From an uncultured Bacilli bacterium (GTDB lineage Bacteria; Bacillota_I; Bacilli_A; ML615J-28; CAG-698), in contig CAKOMG010000012.1 of the NCBI GenBank assembly GCA_934096585.1, forward strand, positions 1 to 8,372: a stretch of DNA of 8,372 nt, in the 5' to 3' direction. The translations under genes were made by a program, and so were the position numbers. Positions 1 through 7,032 of this stretch are shown here, one piece after another (position 1 is the first letter of the stretch; every line of letters starts with the position of its first letter). Under the pieces are notes generated by a model. That model did no database searches. It worked only from the letters and a program-made list of their open reading frames with translations, and was not told the origin of the DNA.

Positions 1-180
1 TCATTCACAAAAGAACAAGTAGATGAAAAAGAAGCAAAAATCATAGAACTTCAAGAATTAGTTTCTAAACAAGAAAATGAATTAAGTGAATCATTCACAA
101 AAGATCAAGTATTATCTAAAGATTCTAAAATTGAAGAGTTACAAGAATTAGTTTCCAAACGTGAAAAAGAATTGCTTGAA
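1..180 (+). repeat. Two in-frame 90-base tandem repeats (30 residues each)
   Basis: Bases 1-90 and 91-180 encode two 30-residue units that both begin SFTK, share the core LQELVSK, and end in a Glu-Leu-x-Glu pattern. By hand alignment 21 of 30 residues are identical. The unit length fits a coiled-coil repeat. The first unit starts exactly at the window edge, so more units may lie upstream. After 180 the pattern decays into ordinary coiled coil (ISKQPDQEEIKALEDK), possibly a degenerate unit. Confidence 0.8.
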
Positions 181-2208
181 ATTTCAAAACAACCAGATCA
201 AGAAGAGATTAAAGCACTTGAAGATAAATGTAATCAATATCAAATATTACTTATGAGTGAAAGAGATAGTCATATTCAAGTAGAACAAAAGTTATGTAAA
301 GATCTTGAAACTTATAAACAAGAAATTGTTTCTTTGCAAGCACAAGTTACTAATATGAGCTCAGATTATGGTTTGACTAGACTTCATAAACAAATTGATA
401 GTATTGAAGAATTTATCAATGAAATGAAAAATAATCCTGATAACGGAGTTAATAAAAATGCATATAATGAATATTATGAAAAATTAATAGCAGATTACAA
501 ATTAGAAGAAGAAAAATTAATAACTGAAATTAATAGAAGAAATCATATGCTAGAAGTATTAAAACAAGAAAAACTTAAAGTTGTGGAGGTACTAAAGAAA
601 AATAGTAAGAATACATCTACAATTGAAAAGCAGATTGAAGATATATCTAATGTTATTAATTCTAAAGTTGAAGTATTAACAACACCAAAATCTGAAGAAA
701 TTGAAACGCAAATATTTAATCAAATTAAAGAAGATTTGTTGAAGTATTGTGAAAATATTAAGTATGAAGCAAGTAAAGAATTAGAAAAGATTAATGAAAA
801 ATATGAATCTTCTAAAACAGTTTCTGATTTGGTTAATAATTATAATAATGATTTCGAGAGAATGACAAAAGCATTTGGTAATGAAATATCAAAATTAAAT
901 ATTGAAAGATCATTAAGTAAGGATGAAAATACTAATAATGCTATTGAAGAAAAAATGTTAATGATTGAAAAACAATATAAAATTAACACTTTAGAGCGTG
1001 ATCGCAAGTTTAATGAAAGTATTGATAAACTTCGAAAACAAAGTCTTGAAATTGTAAAAGAAGAAATTGTGAATCCATATATTTCTGTAGTTGGAAAAGA
1101 ATATATTAAGAGTCTAAATCAATATGCGGAAATGAAAAAGAATATCTTAGATAAACTAGAACTTGTTAAAAAGCAATACAATGATGATATTGAAAATATT
1201 AAAAATGAAGAAATGGGTATTTTGAAATTTAATGATAATATAAAAGAAAATATTGCTTATTTAAATAGTCAATCTTCATTAACAGATGAAGATAATAATA
1301 AAAAGAATGAATTATTAGCACAACTAAAAATTAATGAAGAAAAAATTAATAATTTATATCAATATGGCTATAATGTTTTAAAACAAGAAACTGATGATAT
1401 TGTTAAGAAGTTAGAAGCTGAATTTGCCACTATCATTGAAGATGAAAACCGTTTAAGAGATTTATATGCTCAACGTGAACAAGAAGCAAAAAATAGATTA
1501 GAAATCGAAAAAGCGAAAGAAGATGGCGAAGCACATGAAAAAGCTTTGAAACAATATAATGAATATCGTTATATTGAGGAAGAAGCAGAACGCATTATAG
1601 AAAGTGTTCAAGAAAGAAGAGAAAGAATTCATGAACAAAAAATTGTAACCATTGAACCTGAACAAAAAGTTTCATCAACAATTGAACCAGTAAAAAATGT
1701 AATTAAAAGTGATATTAATGCTATTGATTATGATAAAATCAAAGAGTTGCAAGAGAATATTAGTTCATTAAATTACAAGTTGAATGAAACTAATGCAAAA
1801 ATTGAAGAAGCTCAAAAAGCCATTGAACGCTATAAAACATCACAAAAGCAAAGTACTACACATCGTGAAATTAGAAAGTATATGGAATGTGTAAAGGAAT
1901 ATTATGCTTTAAATGATAAAGCAAATGTTGCTAAAGCAGATCTTGTTAAATTAGATGAAAGAACAAATAAAAAAGAGTTTAAAGCAAAAAGAGCTGAAAT
2001 TAAAAGCTTAGATAATAAAATGATTTATTATGCAAAACAAATTAAAGCTTTAGATAAAAAAGAAGTAGTCAAAAATTACTCTAAAGTTTCAGCTGCAATA
2101 AGAGAACTTAATAATAAAGTAACAGCTTACGAGAAAGAAAAAGATAATATTAATTTAGAGATTAATAAATGTCAATTAGAAATTAATTCATTAAAACAAA
2201 AAAACTAA
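1..2208 (+). CDS. Long coiled-coil protein, 5' end outside the window
   Basis: The reading frame is open from base 1 to a TAA at 2206-2208, giving 735 visible residues with the true start upstream. A TTG at 172 could be mistaken for a start, but the frame continues through it and the 90-base repeats before it translate in frame, so it is internal. The protein is almost wholly Lys/Glu/Asn/Gln-rich with regularly spaced Leu and Ile, has very few prolines and no tryptophan, and shows no Walker A motif, signal peptide or membrane segment in the visible part. This is the look of a long alpha-helical coiled coil, probably cytoplasmic or structural. A proline-containing linker with two TIEP motifs (about 1648-1695) separates the main rod from a last helical segment rich in Lys and Ala. 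The next gene follows after 10 bases and its ribosome site overlaps this stop codon, so the two are likely co-transcribed. The function is unknown. An SMC-like or cytoskeletal role is possible, but nothing visible proves it. Confidence 0.85.
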   Translation, partial: SFTKEQVDEKEAKIIELQELVSKQENELSESFTKDQVLSKDSKIEELQELVSKREKELLEISKQPDQEEIKALEDKCNQYQILLMSERDSHIQVEQKLCKDLETYKQEIVSLQAQVTNMSSDYGLTRLHKQIDSIEEFINEMKNNPDNGVNKNAYNEYYEKLIADYKLEEEKLITEINRRNHMLEVLKQEKLKVVEVLKKNSKNTSTIEKQIEDISNVINSKVEVLTTPKSEEIETQIFNQIKEDLLKYCENIKYEASKELEKINEKYESSKTVSDLVNNYNNDFERMTKAFGNEISKLNIERSLSKDENTNNAIEEKMLMIEKQYKINTLERDRKFNESIDKLRKQSLEIVKEEIVNPYISVVGKEYIKSLNQYAEMKKNILDKLELVKKQYNDDIENIKNEEMGILKFNDNIKENIAYLNSQSSLTDEDNNKKNELLAQLKINEEKINNLYQYGYNVLKQETDDIVKKLEAEFATIIEDENRLRDLYAQREQEAKNRLEIEKAKEDGEAHEKALKQYNEYRYIEEEAERIIESVQERRERIHEQKIVTIEPEQKVSSTIEPVKNVIKSDINAIDYDKIKELQENISSLNYKLNETNAKIEEAQKAIERYKTSQKQSTTHREIRKYMECVKEYYALNDKANVAKADLVKLDERTNKKEFKAKRAEIKSLDNKMIYYAKQIKALDKKEVVKNYSKVSAAIRELNNKVTAYEKEKDNINLEINKCQLEINSLKQKN

Positions 2209-2218
2209 GAGGAATAAT

Positions 2219-2878
2219 ATGAATATTACCATTACAAAAGAATTGACAACTATTTTATCGAACTTTAACATCTATGCTTTTAGTATGGATGTTAAAGTAG
2301 AAAATAGTAAAATTATAGAATCTAAAATTAAAGAATTAGAACAAGATATACCTTTAAAGTATACATTAGAAGACATATTGCAAATACCATCCATTAAAAA
2401 TGCTAGAGATGGATATAAGAAGCTTGGTAAAGATCCGAGTAGATATCGATTGGCATGTGAGTCGTTATTTCGAAGACTTGTTAAAAATAAAGGATTATAT
2501 TTTGTGAATAATGTTGTTGATGCAGGGAATGTACTTTCAATTGAACTTGCCAAATCCACTGCTGTTTTAGATTATGATAAATTAAAAGGAAATATAAAAA
2601 TTAGGATTGGAAAAGAAACGGATATATATTATGGCATAAATAGGGGCTTAATCAATGTGACTAATATACCTTTATATGTTGATGAAGAATCACCTTTTGG
2701 CTCTCCAACAAGTGATACAATGCGTACATCCGTTTCAGAAAATACTAAAAAAATTCTTTTGATGGTTATTTGTTTTGATGACATTGATAAAGATAGGATC
2801 AAAGAAGTTTCTATAGATATTTTCAAAAAATATGCTTATGCAGATAATATTGAAGAAATCGAAGTTAATAGAGAATAG
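2219..2878 (+). CDS. Stand-alone B3/4-domain protein (PheRS beta editing-domain relative)
   Basis: This 219-residue protein matches the solo B3/4 family, which is related to the B3/B4 region of the phenylalanyl-tRNA synthetase beta chain. In bacterial PheRS that region carries the site that hydrolyses mischarged Tyr-tRNA(Phe). The family pattern is visible in order: ARDGYKKLGKDPSRYR at 62-77 followed by LFRRLVKNKGL; then NNVVDAGNVLSIE at 97-109; then DEESPFGSPTSDTMRTSV at 155-172, the conserved Ser-Pro-Thr-Ser-Asp stretch. The catalytic core, tRNA-binding and anticodon domains of true PheRS beta are absent. Its size is normal for the solo family. The ATG start follows an AAGAGGA ribosome site at 2207-2213 that overlaps the upstream stop codon. 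glnS begins 9 bases after its TAG. Known members are thought of as RNA-binding or trans-editing proteins. A role in clearing mischarged tRNA is an inference from the fold and from lying next to glnS; the substrate cannot be read from the sequence. Confidence 0.85.
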   Translation: MNITITKELTTILSNFNIYAFSMDVKVENSKIIESKIKELEQDIPLKYTLEDILQIPSIKNARDGYKKLGKDPSRYRLACESLFRRLVKNKGLYFVNNVVDAGNVLSIELAKSTAVLDYDKLKGNIKIRIGKETDIYYGINRGLINVTNIPLYVDEESPFGSPTSDTMRTSVSENTKKILLMVICFDDIDKDRIKEVSIDIFKKYAYADNIEEIEVNRE

Positions 2879-2887
2879 AGGAGTATT

Positions 2888-4528
2888 ATGGAAGAAATCT
2901 CAAATTTTATAAAAACAATAATGGAAGAAGATTTAAAGAGTGGAAAAGTAAAAGAAATAGTAACTAGATTCCCACCAGAACCAAATGCTTATTTACATAT
3001 TGGTCATGCAAGAGCATTAATCACTAATTTCGAATTAGCAAAAAGTTTTGGCGGTTATACAAATCTTCGCTTTGATGATACTAATCCTGCCAAGGAAGAT
3101 GAAGAATTTGTTGAAGGAATTAAAAAAGATATTGAATGGTTGGGATATCATCCAAAGAATGTATTTTTTGGATCAGATTATTTTGACAAAACATATGAAC
3201 TTGCAATCAAGTTAATTCAAAAAGGACTTGCATATGTATGTGATTTGAGTCAACAAGAAATTAGCGAATATCGTGGTTCATTAACTGAACCTGGAAAAAA
3301 TTCTCCATATCGTAATCGTAGTATTGAAGAAAATTTGCGATTATTTGAAAACATGAAAAATGGTATGTATGAAGAAGGGGAAAAGGTATTGCGCGCAAAA
3401 ATTGATATGGCTCATCCAAATATTAATATGCGTGATCCTGTATTATATCGTATTATTAAGATAAAACATCATCGTCAAGGTAATAAATGGTGTATTTATC
3501 CAATGTATGATTTTGCACATCCTTTGCAAGATTCATTTGAGGGTATTACACATTCATTATGTAGTTTAGAATATGATAACCATCGTATTTTATATGATTG
3601 GGTAATTGAAAATACTGAAGTTCCTCATCAACCTCATCAATATGAATTTGGAAGATTAAATATTACTCATACTATTATGAGTAAGAGGTATTTAAAACAA
3701 CTTGTGGAAAGTGGCAAAGTTATAGGATATGATGATCCTCGTATGCCAACTTTAACAGGTATGCGTAGAAGAGGTATTACACCAGAAGCAATTAAAGCCT
3801 TCATTTTATCAACTGGTTTATCAAGAATAAATTCTACTGTTGAAGGAGATATGTTAGATCATTTTGTAAGAGAAGACTTAAAATTAAAAGCTAAGAGAAT
3901 AATGGCTGTTAAAAATCCATTAAAAATCACAATTACAAATTATGAAGAAGGCAAAGTTGAATATTTAGATGCCATCAATAATCAAGAAAATGAAGAATTA
4001 GGTTCTAGAAAAATTAGTTTTTCAAAGCATTTATATATTGAACGTGATGATTTTGCACTTGAAAAACCAAACAGACAATTTAAACGTTTAGCATTAGGCT
4101 TAGAAGTTAGATTAATGCACGCTTATTTTATTAAAGCAAACGAAGTAAAATATGATGAAAATAATGAAATTTGTGAAGTGTTATGTACTTATGATGAAAA
4201 GACATTAAGTGGAACGGGCTTTAATGAAAGAAAACCAAATGGTACAATAGGATTTGTTGATGCATCTACAGCTATGAAAGCTTCATTTAATTTATTTGAA
4301 CCTTTAATTTTAGATAGTGAAGATGAGTCTATTAGTTTTCTTGATAGAATTAATCCAACTTCATGGACAAAATGTGAAGGATTCGTTGAAAAAGGAGTTT
4401 ATAATGTGTTAAATAGATTCCAATTCATTAGAGATGGCTATTATGCAGTTGATAGTGATACTTCTTTAGATAATAGTCAATTAGTGTTTAATCGCATTGT
4501 ATCTTTAAAATCAACTTTTAATAAATAA
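2888..4528 (+). CDS. glnS: Glutaminyl-tRNA synthetase
   Basis: This cytoplasmic class I aminoacyl-tRNA synthetase joins glutamine to tRNA(Gln) using ATP. At 546 residues it is close to the 554 of the E. coli enzyme and follows it end to end. Visible landmarks are RFPPEPN at 27-33, the HIGH motif at 37-40, RFDDTNP at 61-67, YRGSLTEPGKNSPYR at 128-142, NKWCIYPMYDF at 199-209, EGITHSLCSLEY at 218-229, QYEFGRLN at 251-258 and the KMSKS-type MSKR at 264-267. Tyr207, Cys225 and Gln251 align with E. coli Tyr211, Cys229 and Gln255, which favour glutamine over glutamate, so this is GlnRS and not GluRS. The C-terminal part (about 340-546) is the two-barrel anticodon-binding region. The ATG is preceded by GAGGAG at 2878-2883, four bases upstream, overlapping the TAG of the previous gene. 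One oddity is Ala34, where the usual signature has glycine (PPEPNG). GlnRS is not universal in low-GC Gram-positives, many of which make Gln-tRNA through GatCAB. Confidence 0.97.
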   Translation: MEEISNFIKTIMEEDLKSGKVKEIVTRFPPEPNAYLHIGHARALITNFELAKSFGGYTNLRFDDTNPAKEDEEFVEGIKKDIEWLGYHPKNVFFGSDYFDKTYELAIKLIQKGLAYVCDLSQQEISEYRGSLTEPGKNSPYRNRSIEENLRLFENMKNGMYEEGEKVLRAKIDMAHPNINMRDPVLYRIIKIKHHRQGNKWCIYPMYDFAHPLQDSFEGITHSLCSLEYDNHRILYDWVIENTEVPHQPHQYEFGRLNITHTIMSKRYLKQLVESGKVIGYDDPRMPTLTGMRRRGITPEAIKAFILSTGLSRINSTVEGDMLDHFVREDLKLKAKRIMAVKNPLKITITNYEEGKVEYLDAINNQENEELGSRKISFSKHLYIERDDFALEKPNRQFKRLALGLEVRLMHAYFIKANEVKYDENNEICEVLCTYDEKTLSGTGFNERKPNGTIGFVDASTAMKASFNLFEPLILDSEDESISFLDRINPTSWTKCEGFVEKGVYNVLNRFQFIRDGYYAVDSDTSLDNSQLVFNRIVSLKSTFNK

Positions 4529-4537
4529 AAAAATTAT

Positions 4538-4543
4538 AGGGGG
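4538..4543 (+). promoter_or_regulatory. Ribosome binding site fixing the GTG start of pcrA
   Basis: The G-rich AGGGGG lies 7 bases before the GTG at 4551. It is the only purine-rich site in the 22-base gap after glnS. The frame from this GTG gives a protein that begins at the usual place for the family, about ten residues before the Q motif. Confidence 0.75.
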
Positions 4544-4550
4544 CACATTA

Positions 4551-6674
4551 GTGATTTCAGATAATAAATTAAATATTAATCAACAAAAAGCGGCATCATT
4601 ATTTTGCGGTCCCATTATGGTTTTTGCGGGAGCAGGTAGTGGCAAAACACGTACATTAACATATCGTGTAGCTAATATGATTGAAGCTGGAATTCCTGCT
4701 TATAATATTCTTGCTATAACATTTACTAATAAAGCTACCAATGAAATGAAAGAAAGATTATATGGTTTAGTTGGGAATGATATTCGTTTTTCAACAATTT
4801 CAACTTTTCATTCATTATGCGCAAGAATTTTAAGACAAGAAATTCATATTTTAGGATATAAAACTAATTTTGATATTATTGATGAAGAAGATCAATTAAA
4901 AATTGTCACTGATGCAATTAGTGATTTAAATATTGACAAGAAAAAATTTACGCCAAAACAAATGCGTAAAATGATTAATTTCAATAAATGCTTTCAAATG
5001 AAACCATCTTCACAGATTGAAATGAATGTTTACAATAAATATGAAGAATTAATGAAAGAACTTAATCTTTTAGATTTTGAGGATTTGTTAATTAAAACTT
5101 ACGAACTATTTGTTAATTCTCCTGAAACATTAGAAAAATATCGAAATAAATATCAATATATTTTAGTTGATGAATTTCAAGATACTAATTTAATACAATA
5201 TAAAATTGTTAGAGCATTAGCCCTTAAAACTAGAAATATATTTGTTGTTGGAGATGATGACCAATCAATCTATAGTTTTAGGGGAACTAATTATGAAAAT
5301 ATGCAGCTTTTTAAAAAAGATTTTCCAGAATATCAAATGATTATATTAGATCAAAACTATCGATCTACCCAAACAATATTAGATGGATCAAATCGTCTTA
5401 TTGCAAATAATGAAAATAGAGAAAATAAAACATTATTTTCTGATATTAAGGGCGCTCCAACAGATGTTGTTATTACTGCTTTACCTGATGAAAAAGCTGA
5501 AGTAGATTATGTCATTGGCCAAATTAAAGAAGCGGTTAAACATCAAAACAAAAAATATAGTGATTTTGCTATTCTTTATCGATCTAGTGTAATCAGTAGA
5601 AATTTTGAATTAGGTTTAATTAATAATAATTTACCATATAAAATATTTGGTGGAATTAGTTATTTAAGAAGAAAAGAAATTAAAGATGTTATTGCATATT
5701 TAAAGCTAATTATTGATAATGATGATGTGATGAGTTTTAAGAGAATAGTTAATGAACCGGCGCGAGGCATTGGTTTAAAAACTGTACAAGATTTATTAGC
5801 ACTTAAAAAAGAATATCGAATGACTATTTTTGATACTATAGATTCCTATAAGAGCATAAGTCCAAGTAAGTATAAATATTTATCAAACTTTAAAGAGATG
5901 ATTTTAAATTTAAAGGCAAAGATAAATGAAGTTTCATTAGTTGAATTATTTGAAGAATTAATGACAGTTACTGATTATTTTTCTATTTATGAAGATGATG
6001 AGAATGCGGATGAAAGAAAAGAAAACTTAATGGAATTTAAGAGTATTCTTAGTAATATTGATAATGATGGTGAAGTAGCAACAAATACTGAGAAATTAAT
6101 GTTTGCTTTTGATGAGGCAGTATTATCAGATGATAAGCTTCAAAATCAAAGACAAGATAATGAAGGTATTACATTATCTACTGTTCACTCAGTTAAAGGA
6201 TTAGAATTTGATACTGTTTTTGTTGTGGCATTTGAAAAAGGTATTTTCCCATCATATTTAAGCACTCAAGAAAATGATGAAGAAGAAGAACGCCGTATTG
6301 CTTATGTTGCTGTGACAAGAGCAAAGAATAAATTATATCTTACAACTGCAAACAAGAGATTATTATATGGTAATATTAATCATAATAAGCCATCTAACTT
6401 TTTACTTGAATTTGCGGGGGCAAATAAATTTGGTAAGGTAGAAAAAAATGAAGATGAATTTAATATTCGTCAAGTGCCTGTGGAAGAATTAAATGATATT
6501 AAAACTAGCGATGATAAAAATTATAAAGTTGGAGATCAAATTATTCATAAGGTATATGGCGAAGGAATAATTGTTTCTTTAGAAGGAACAATTGGTAAAA
6601 TTTGTTTTACGGCACAAGGGCAGATTAAAACATTTGATATTATGCATCCTTCAATTAGAAAGAAAATATCATAA
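4551..6674 (+). CDS. pcrA: PcrA/UvrD-type superfamily 1 DNA helicase
   Basis: This ATP-driven 3'-5' DNA helicase acts in nucleotide excision and mismatch repair, clearing of RecA filaments, and resolving replication-transcription conflicts. All 1A motifs of superfamily 1 are present: Q motif (NINQQKA, 8-14), Walker A AGAGSGKT (26-33), motif Ia AITFTNKAT (55-63), Walker B DEFQD (207-211), motif III VGDDDQSIYSFRG (233-245), motif IV NYRST (269-273), motif V STVHSVKGLEF (543-553) and motif VI AYVAVTRAKN (584-593). At 707 residues it is near the usual PcrA length. The end, YKVGDQIIHKVYGEG (658-672) and onward, matches the C-terminal Tudor-like domain of PcrA known to bind RNA polymerase; this separates PcrA from shorter UvrD-like helicases. 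Motif III has Phe243 where PcrA normally has a DNA-stacking Trp, and the whole protein lacks tryptophan. The start is GTG. It is the last gene of the operon. The ligA gene that often follows pcrA in Bacillota is absent, and a terminator follows instead. Confidence 0.95.
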   Translation: MISDNKLNINQQKAASLFCGPIMVFAGAGSGKTRTLTYRVANMIEAGIPAYNILAITFTNKATNEMKERLYGLVGNDIRFSTISTFHSLCARILRQEIHILGYKTNFDIIDEEDQLKIVTDAISDLNIDKKKFTPKQMRKMINFNKCFQMKPSSQIEMNVYNKYEELMKELNLLDFEDLLIKTYELFVNSPETLEKYRNKYQYILVDEFQDTNLIQYKIVRALALKTRNIFVVGDDDQSIYSFRGTNYENMQLFKKDFPEYQMIILDQNYRSTQTILDGSNRLIANNENRENKTLFSDIKGAPTDVVITALPDEKAEVDYVIGQIKEAVKHQNKKYSDFAILYRSSVISRNFELGLINNNLPYKIFGGISYLRRKEIKDVIAYLKLIIDNDDVMSFKRIVNEPARGIGLKTVQDLLALKKEYRMTIFDTIDSYKSISPSKYKYLSNFKEMILNLKAKINEVSLVELFEELMTVTDYFSIYEDDENADERKENLMEFKSILSNIDNDGEVATNTEKLMFAFDEAVLSDDKLQNQRQDNEGITLSTVHSVKGLEFDTVFVVAFEKGIFPSYLSTQENDEEEERRIAYVAVTRAKNKLYLTTANKRLLYGNINHNKPSNFLLEFAGANKFGKVEKNEDEFNIRQVPVEELNDIKTSDDKNYKVGDQIIHKVYGEGIIVSLEGTIGKICFTAQGQIKTFDIMHPSIRKKIS

Positions 6675-6706
6675 AAAATTATTAATATTTTTATAAATAT
6701 GAAATC

Positions 6707-6745
6707 AAAACTAGTGGAGTATATTGCTTCACTAGTTTTTGTAAT
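6707..6745 (+). terminator. Rho-independent terminator after pcrA
   Basis: AAAACTAGTG at 6707-6716 pairs perfectly with CACTAGTTTT at 6730-6739. The stem can extend inward by four more pairs, two of them G-T, leaving a five-base loop at 6721-6725. The right arm runs into a T tract ending at 6740. It lies 32 bases after the pcrA stop and should end the operon. Confidence 0.9.
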
Positions 6746-6899
6746 ATAAATAAAAATGTAGAAATTTGTTATTAAGATTCAAAAAATAATGAATTTATAG
6801 AAATCGTAAATAAATATAGTCAATGAAATTATTTGATTATGTTGTCTACATTTTTCGACAACTGTCTAACTTGCCCTAAAAATCTTTTAAATTTTCTTA
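6746..6899. other. Intergenic stretch with inverted repeats, no gene seen
   Basis: This AT-rich segment lies between the terminator and the next promoter. I see no ORF with a ribosome site, no tRNA and no recognisable riboswitch. Its only structure is the set of inverted repeats listed separately. Bases 6863-6899, just before the promoter, are A/T-rich. Confidence 0.6.
6752..6862. repeat. Inverted repeats of unknown role
   Basis: AAAAATGTAG at 6752-6761 is the exact reverse complement of CTACATTTTT at 6846-6855, with 84 bases between. The right arm also sits inside a smaller hairpin, GTTGTC (6841-6846) with GACAAC (6857-6862) around a 10-base loop, followed by a near-repeat of TGTCTAC as TGTCTAAC (6864-6871). 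The arrangement could be the worn end of an insertion sequence or a small non-autonomous element, or a regulatory hairpin. No transposase or target-site duplication is visible, and chance pairing is possible in such AT-rich DNA. Confidence 0.4.
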
Positions 6900-6928
6900 T
6901 ATACAAACGTATTCATTTATGATATAAT
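6900..6928 (+). promoter_or_regulatory. Sigma-A-type promoter of the lipoprotein array
   Basis: A perfect TATAAT -10 box at 6923-6928 is preceded by TGA, giving an extended -10 element. A -35-like TATACA at 6900-6905 (4 of 6 matches to TTGACA) lies at the ideal 17-base spacing. Transcription would start near 6935, just before the ribosome site of the leader ORF. It is the only strong promoter I see in the window and comes directly after a terminator, so it most likely drives the leader and the lipoprotein genes. Confidence 0.75.
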
Positions 6929-6949
6929 GAAACTATAAAGGAGGGTATT

Positions 6950-6991
6950 ATGAAAATTTATTTAGTGTTAAAGCGTATTATCAAGGAGTAA
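6950..6991 (+). CDS. 13-residue leader ORF
   Basis: ATG at 6950 follows a very strong AAGGAGGG ribosome site (6938-6945) with a 4-base gap, and the frame ends at TAA 6989-6991. The peptide is MKIYLVLKRIIKE. It starts shortly after the predicted transcription start and lies 41 bases before the first lipoprotein GTG. Its last codon and stop (GAGTAA) align with the last codon and stop of lipoprotein copy 1 (AAGTAA at 7873-7878), in the same position relative to the next copy. This suggests a hybrid: the promoter and start of one gene joined to the 3' end of a lost array member. It may instead be a real leader peptide that feeds ribosomes to the array. No known attenuator peptide pattern is visible. 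Expression is plausible, function unknown. Confidence 0.45.
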   Translation: MKIYLVLKRIIKE

Positions 6992-7020
6992 ATAAAATAA
7001 TAGAAGATTAAATTAATAAT

Positions 7021-7026
7021 AGGAGG
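7021..7026 (+). promoter_or_regulatory. Ribosome site setting the GTG start of lipoprotein copy 1
   Basis: A perfect AGGAGG lies 6 bases before GTG 7033. A second GTG at 7031 is out of frame and is followed at once by TGA, so 7033 is the start. It yields a signal peptide of proper form. Confidence 0.85.
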
Positions 7027-7032
7027 TTTTGT

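Noticed and set aside
172..174. TTG as the start of the first coiled-coil gene
   Set aside because: The frame is open to base 1 and the in-frame 30-residue repeats lie before this codon; no ribosome site precedes it.
1..180. CRISPR-like array at the left edge
   Set aside because: The repeats are 90 bases, adjacent without spacers, and translate in frame as protein repeats.
2272..2826. Minus-strand ORFs inside the B3/4 gene
   Set aside because: They lie fully opposite a well-matched family protein, have no ribosome sites, and show no recognisable content.
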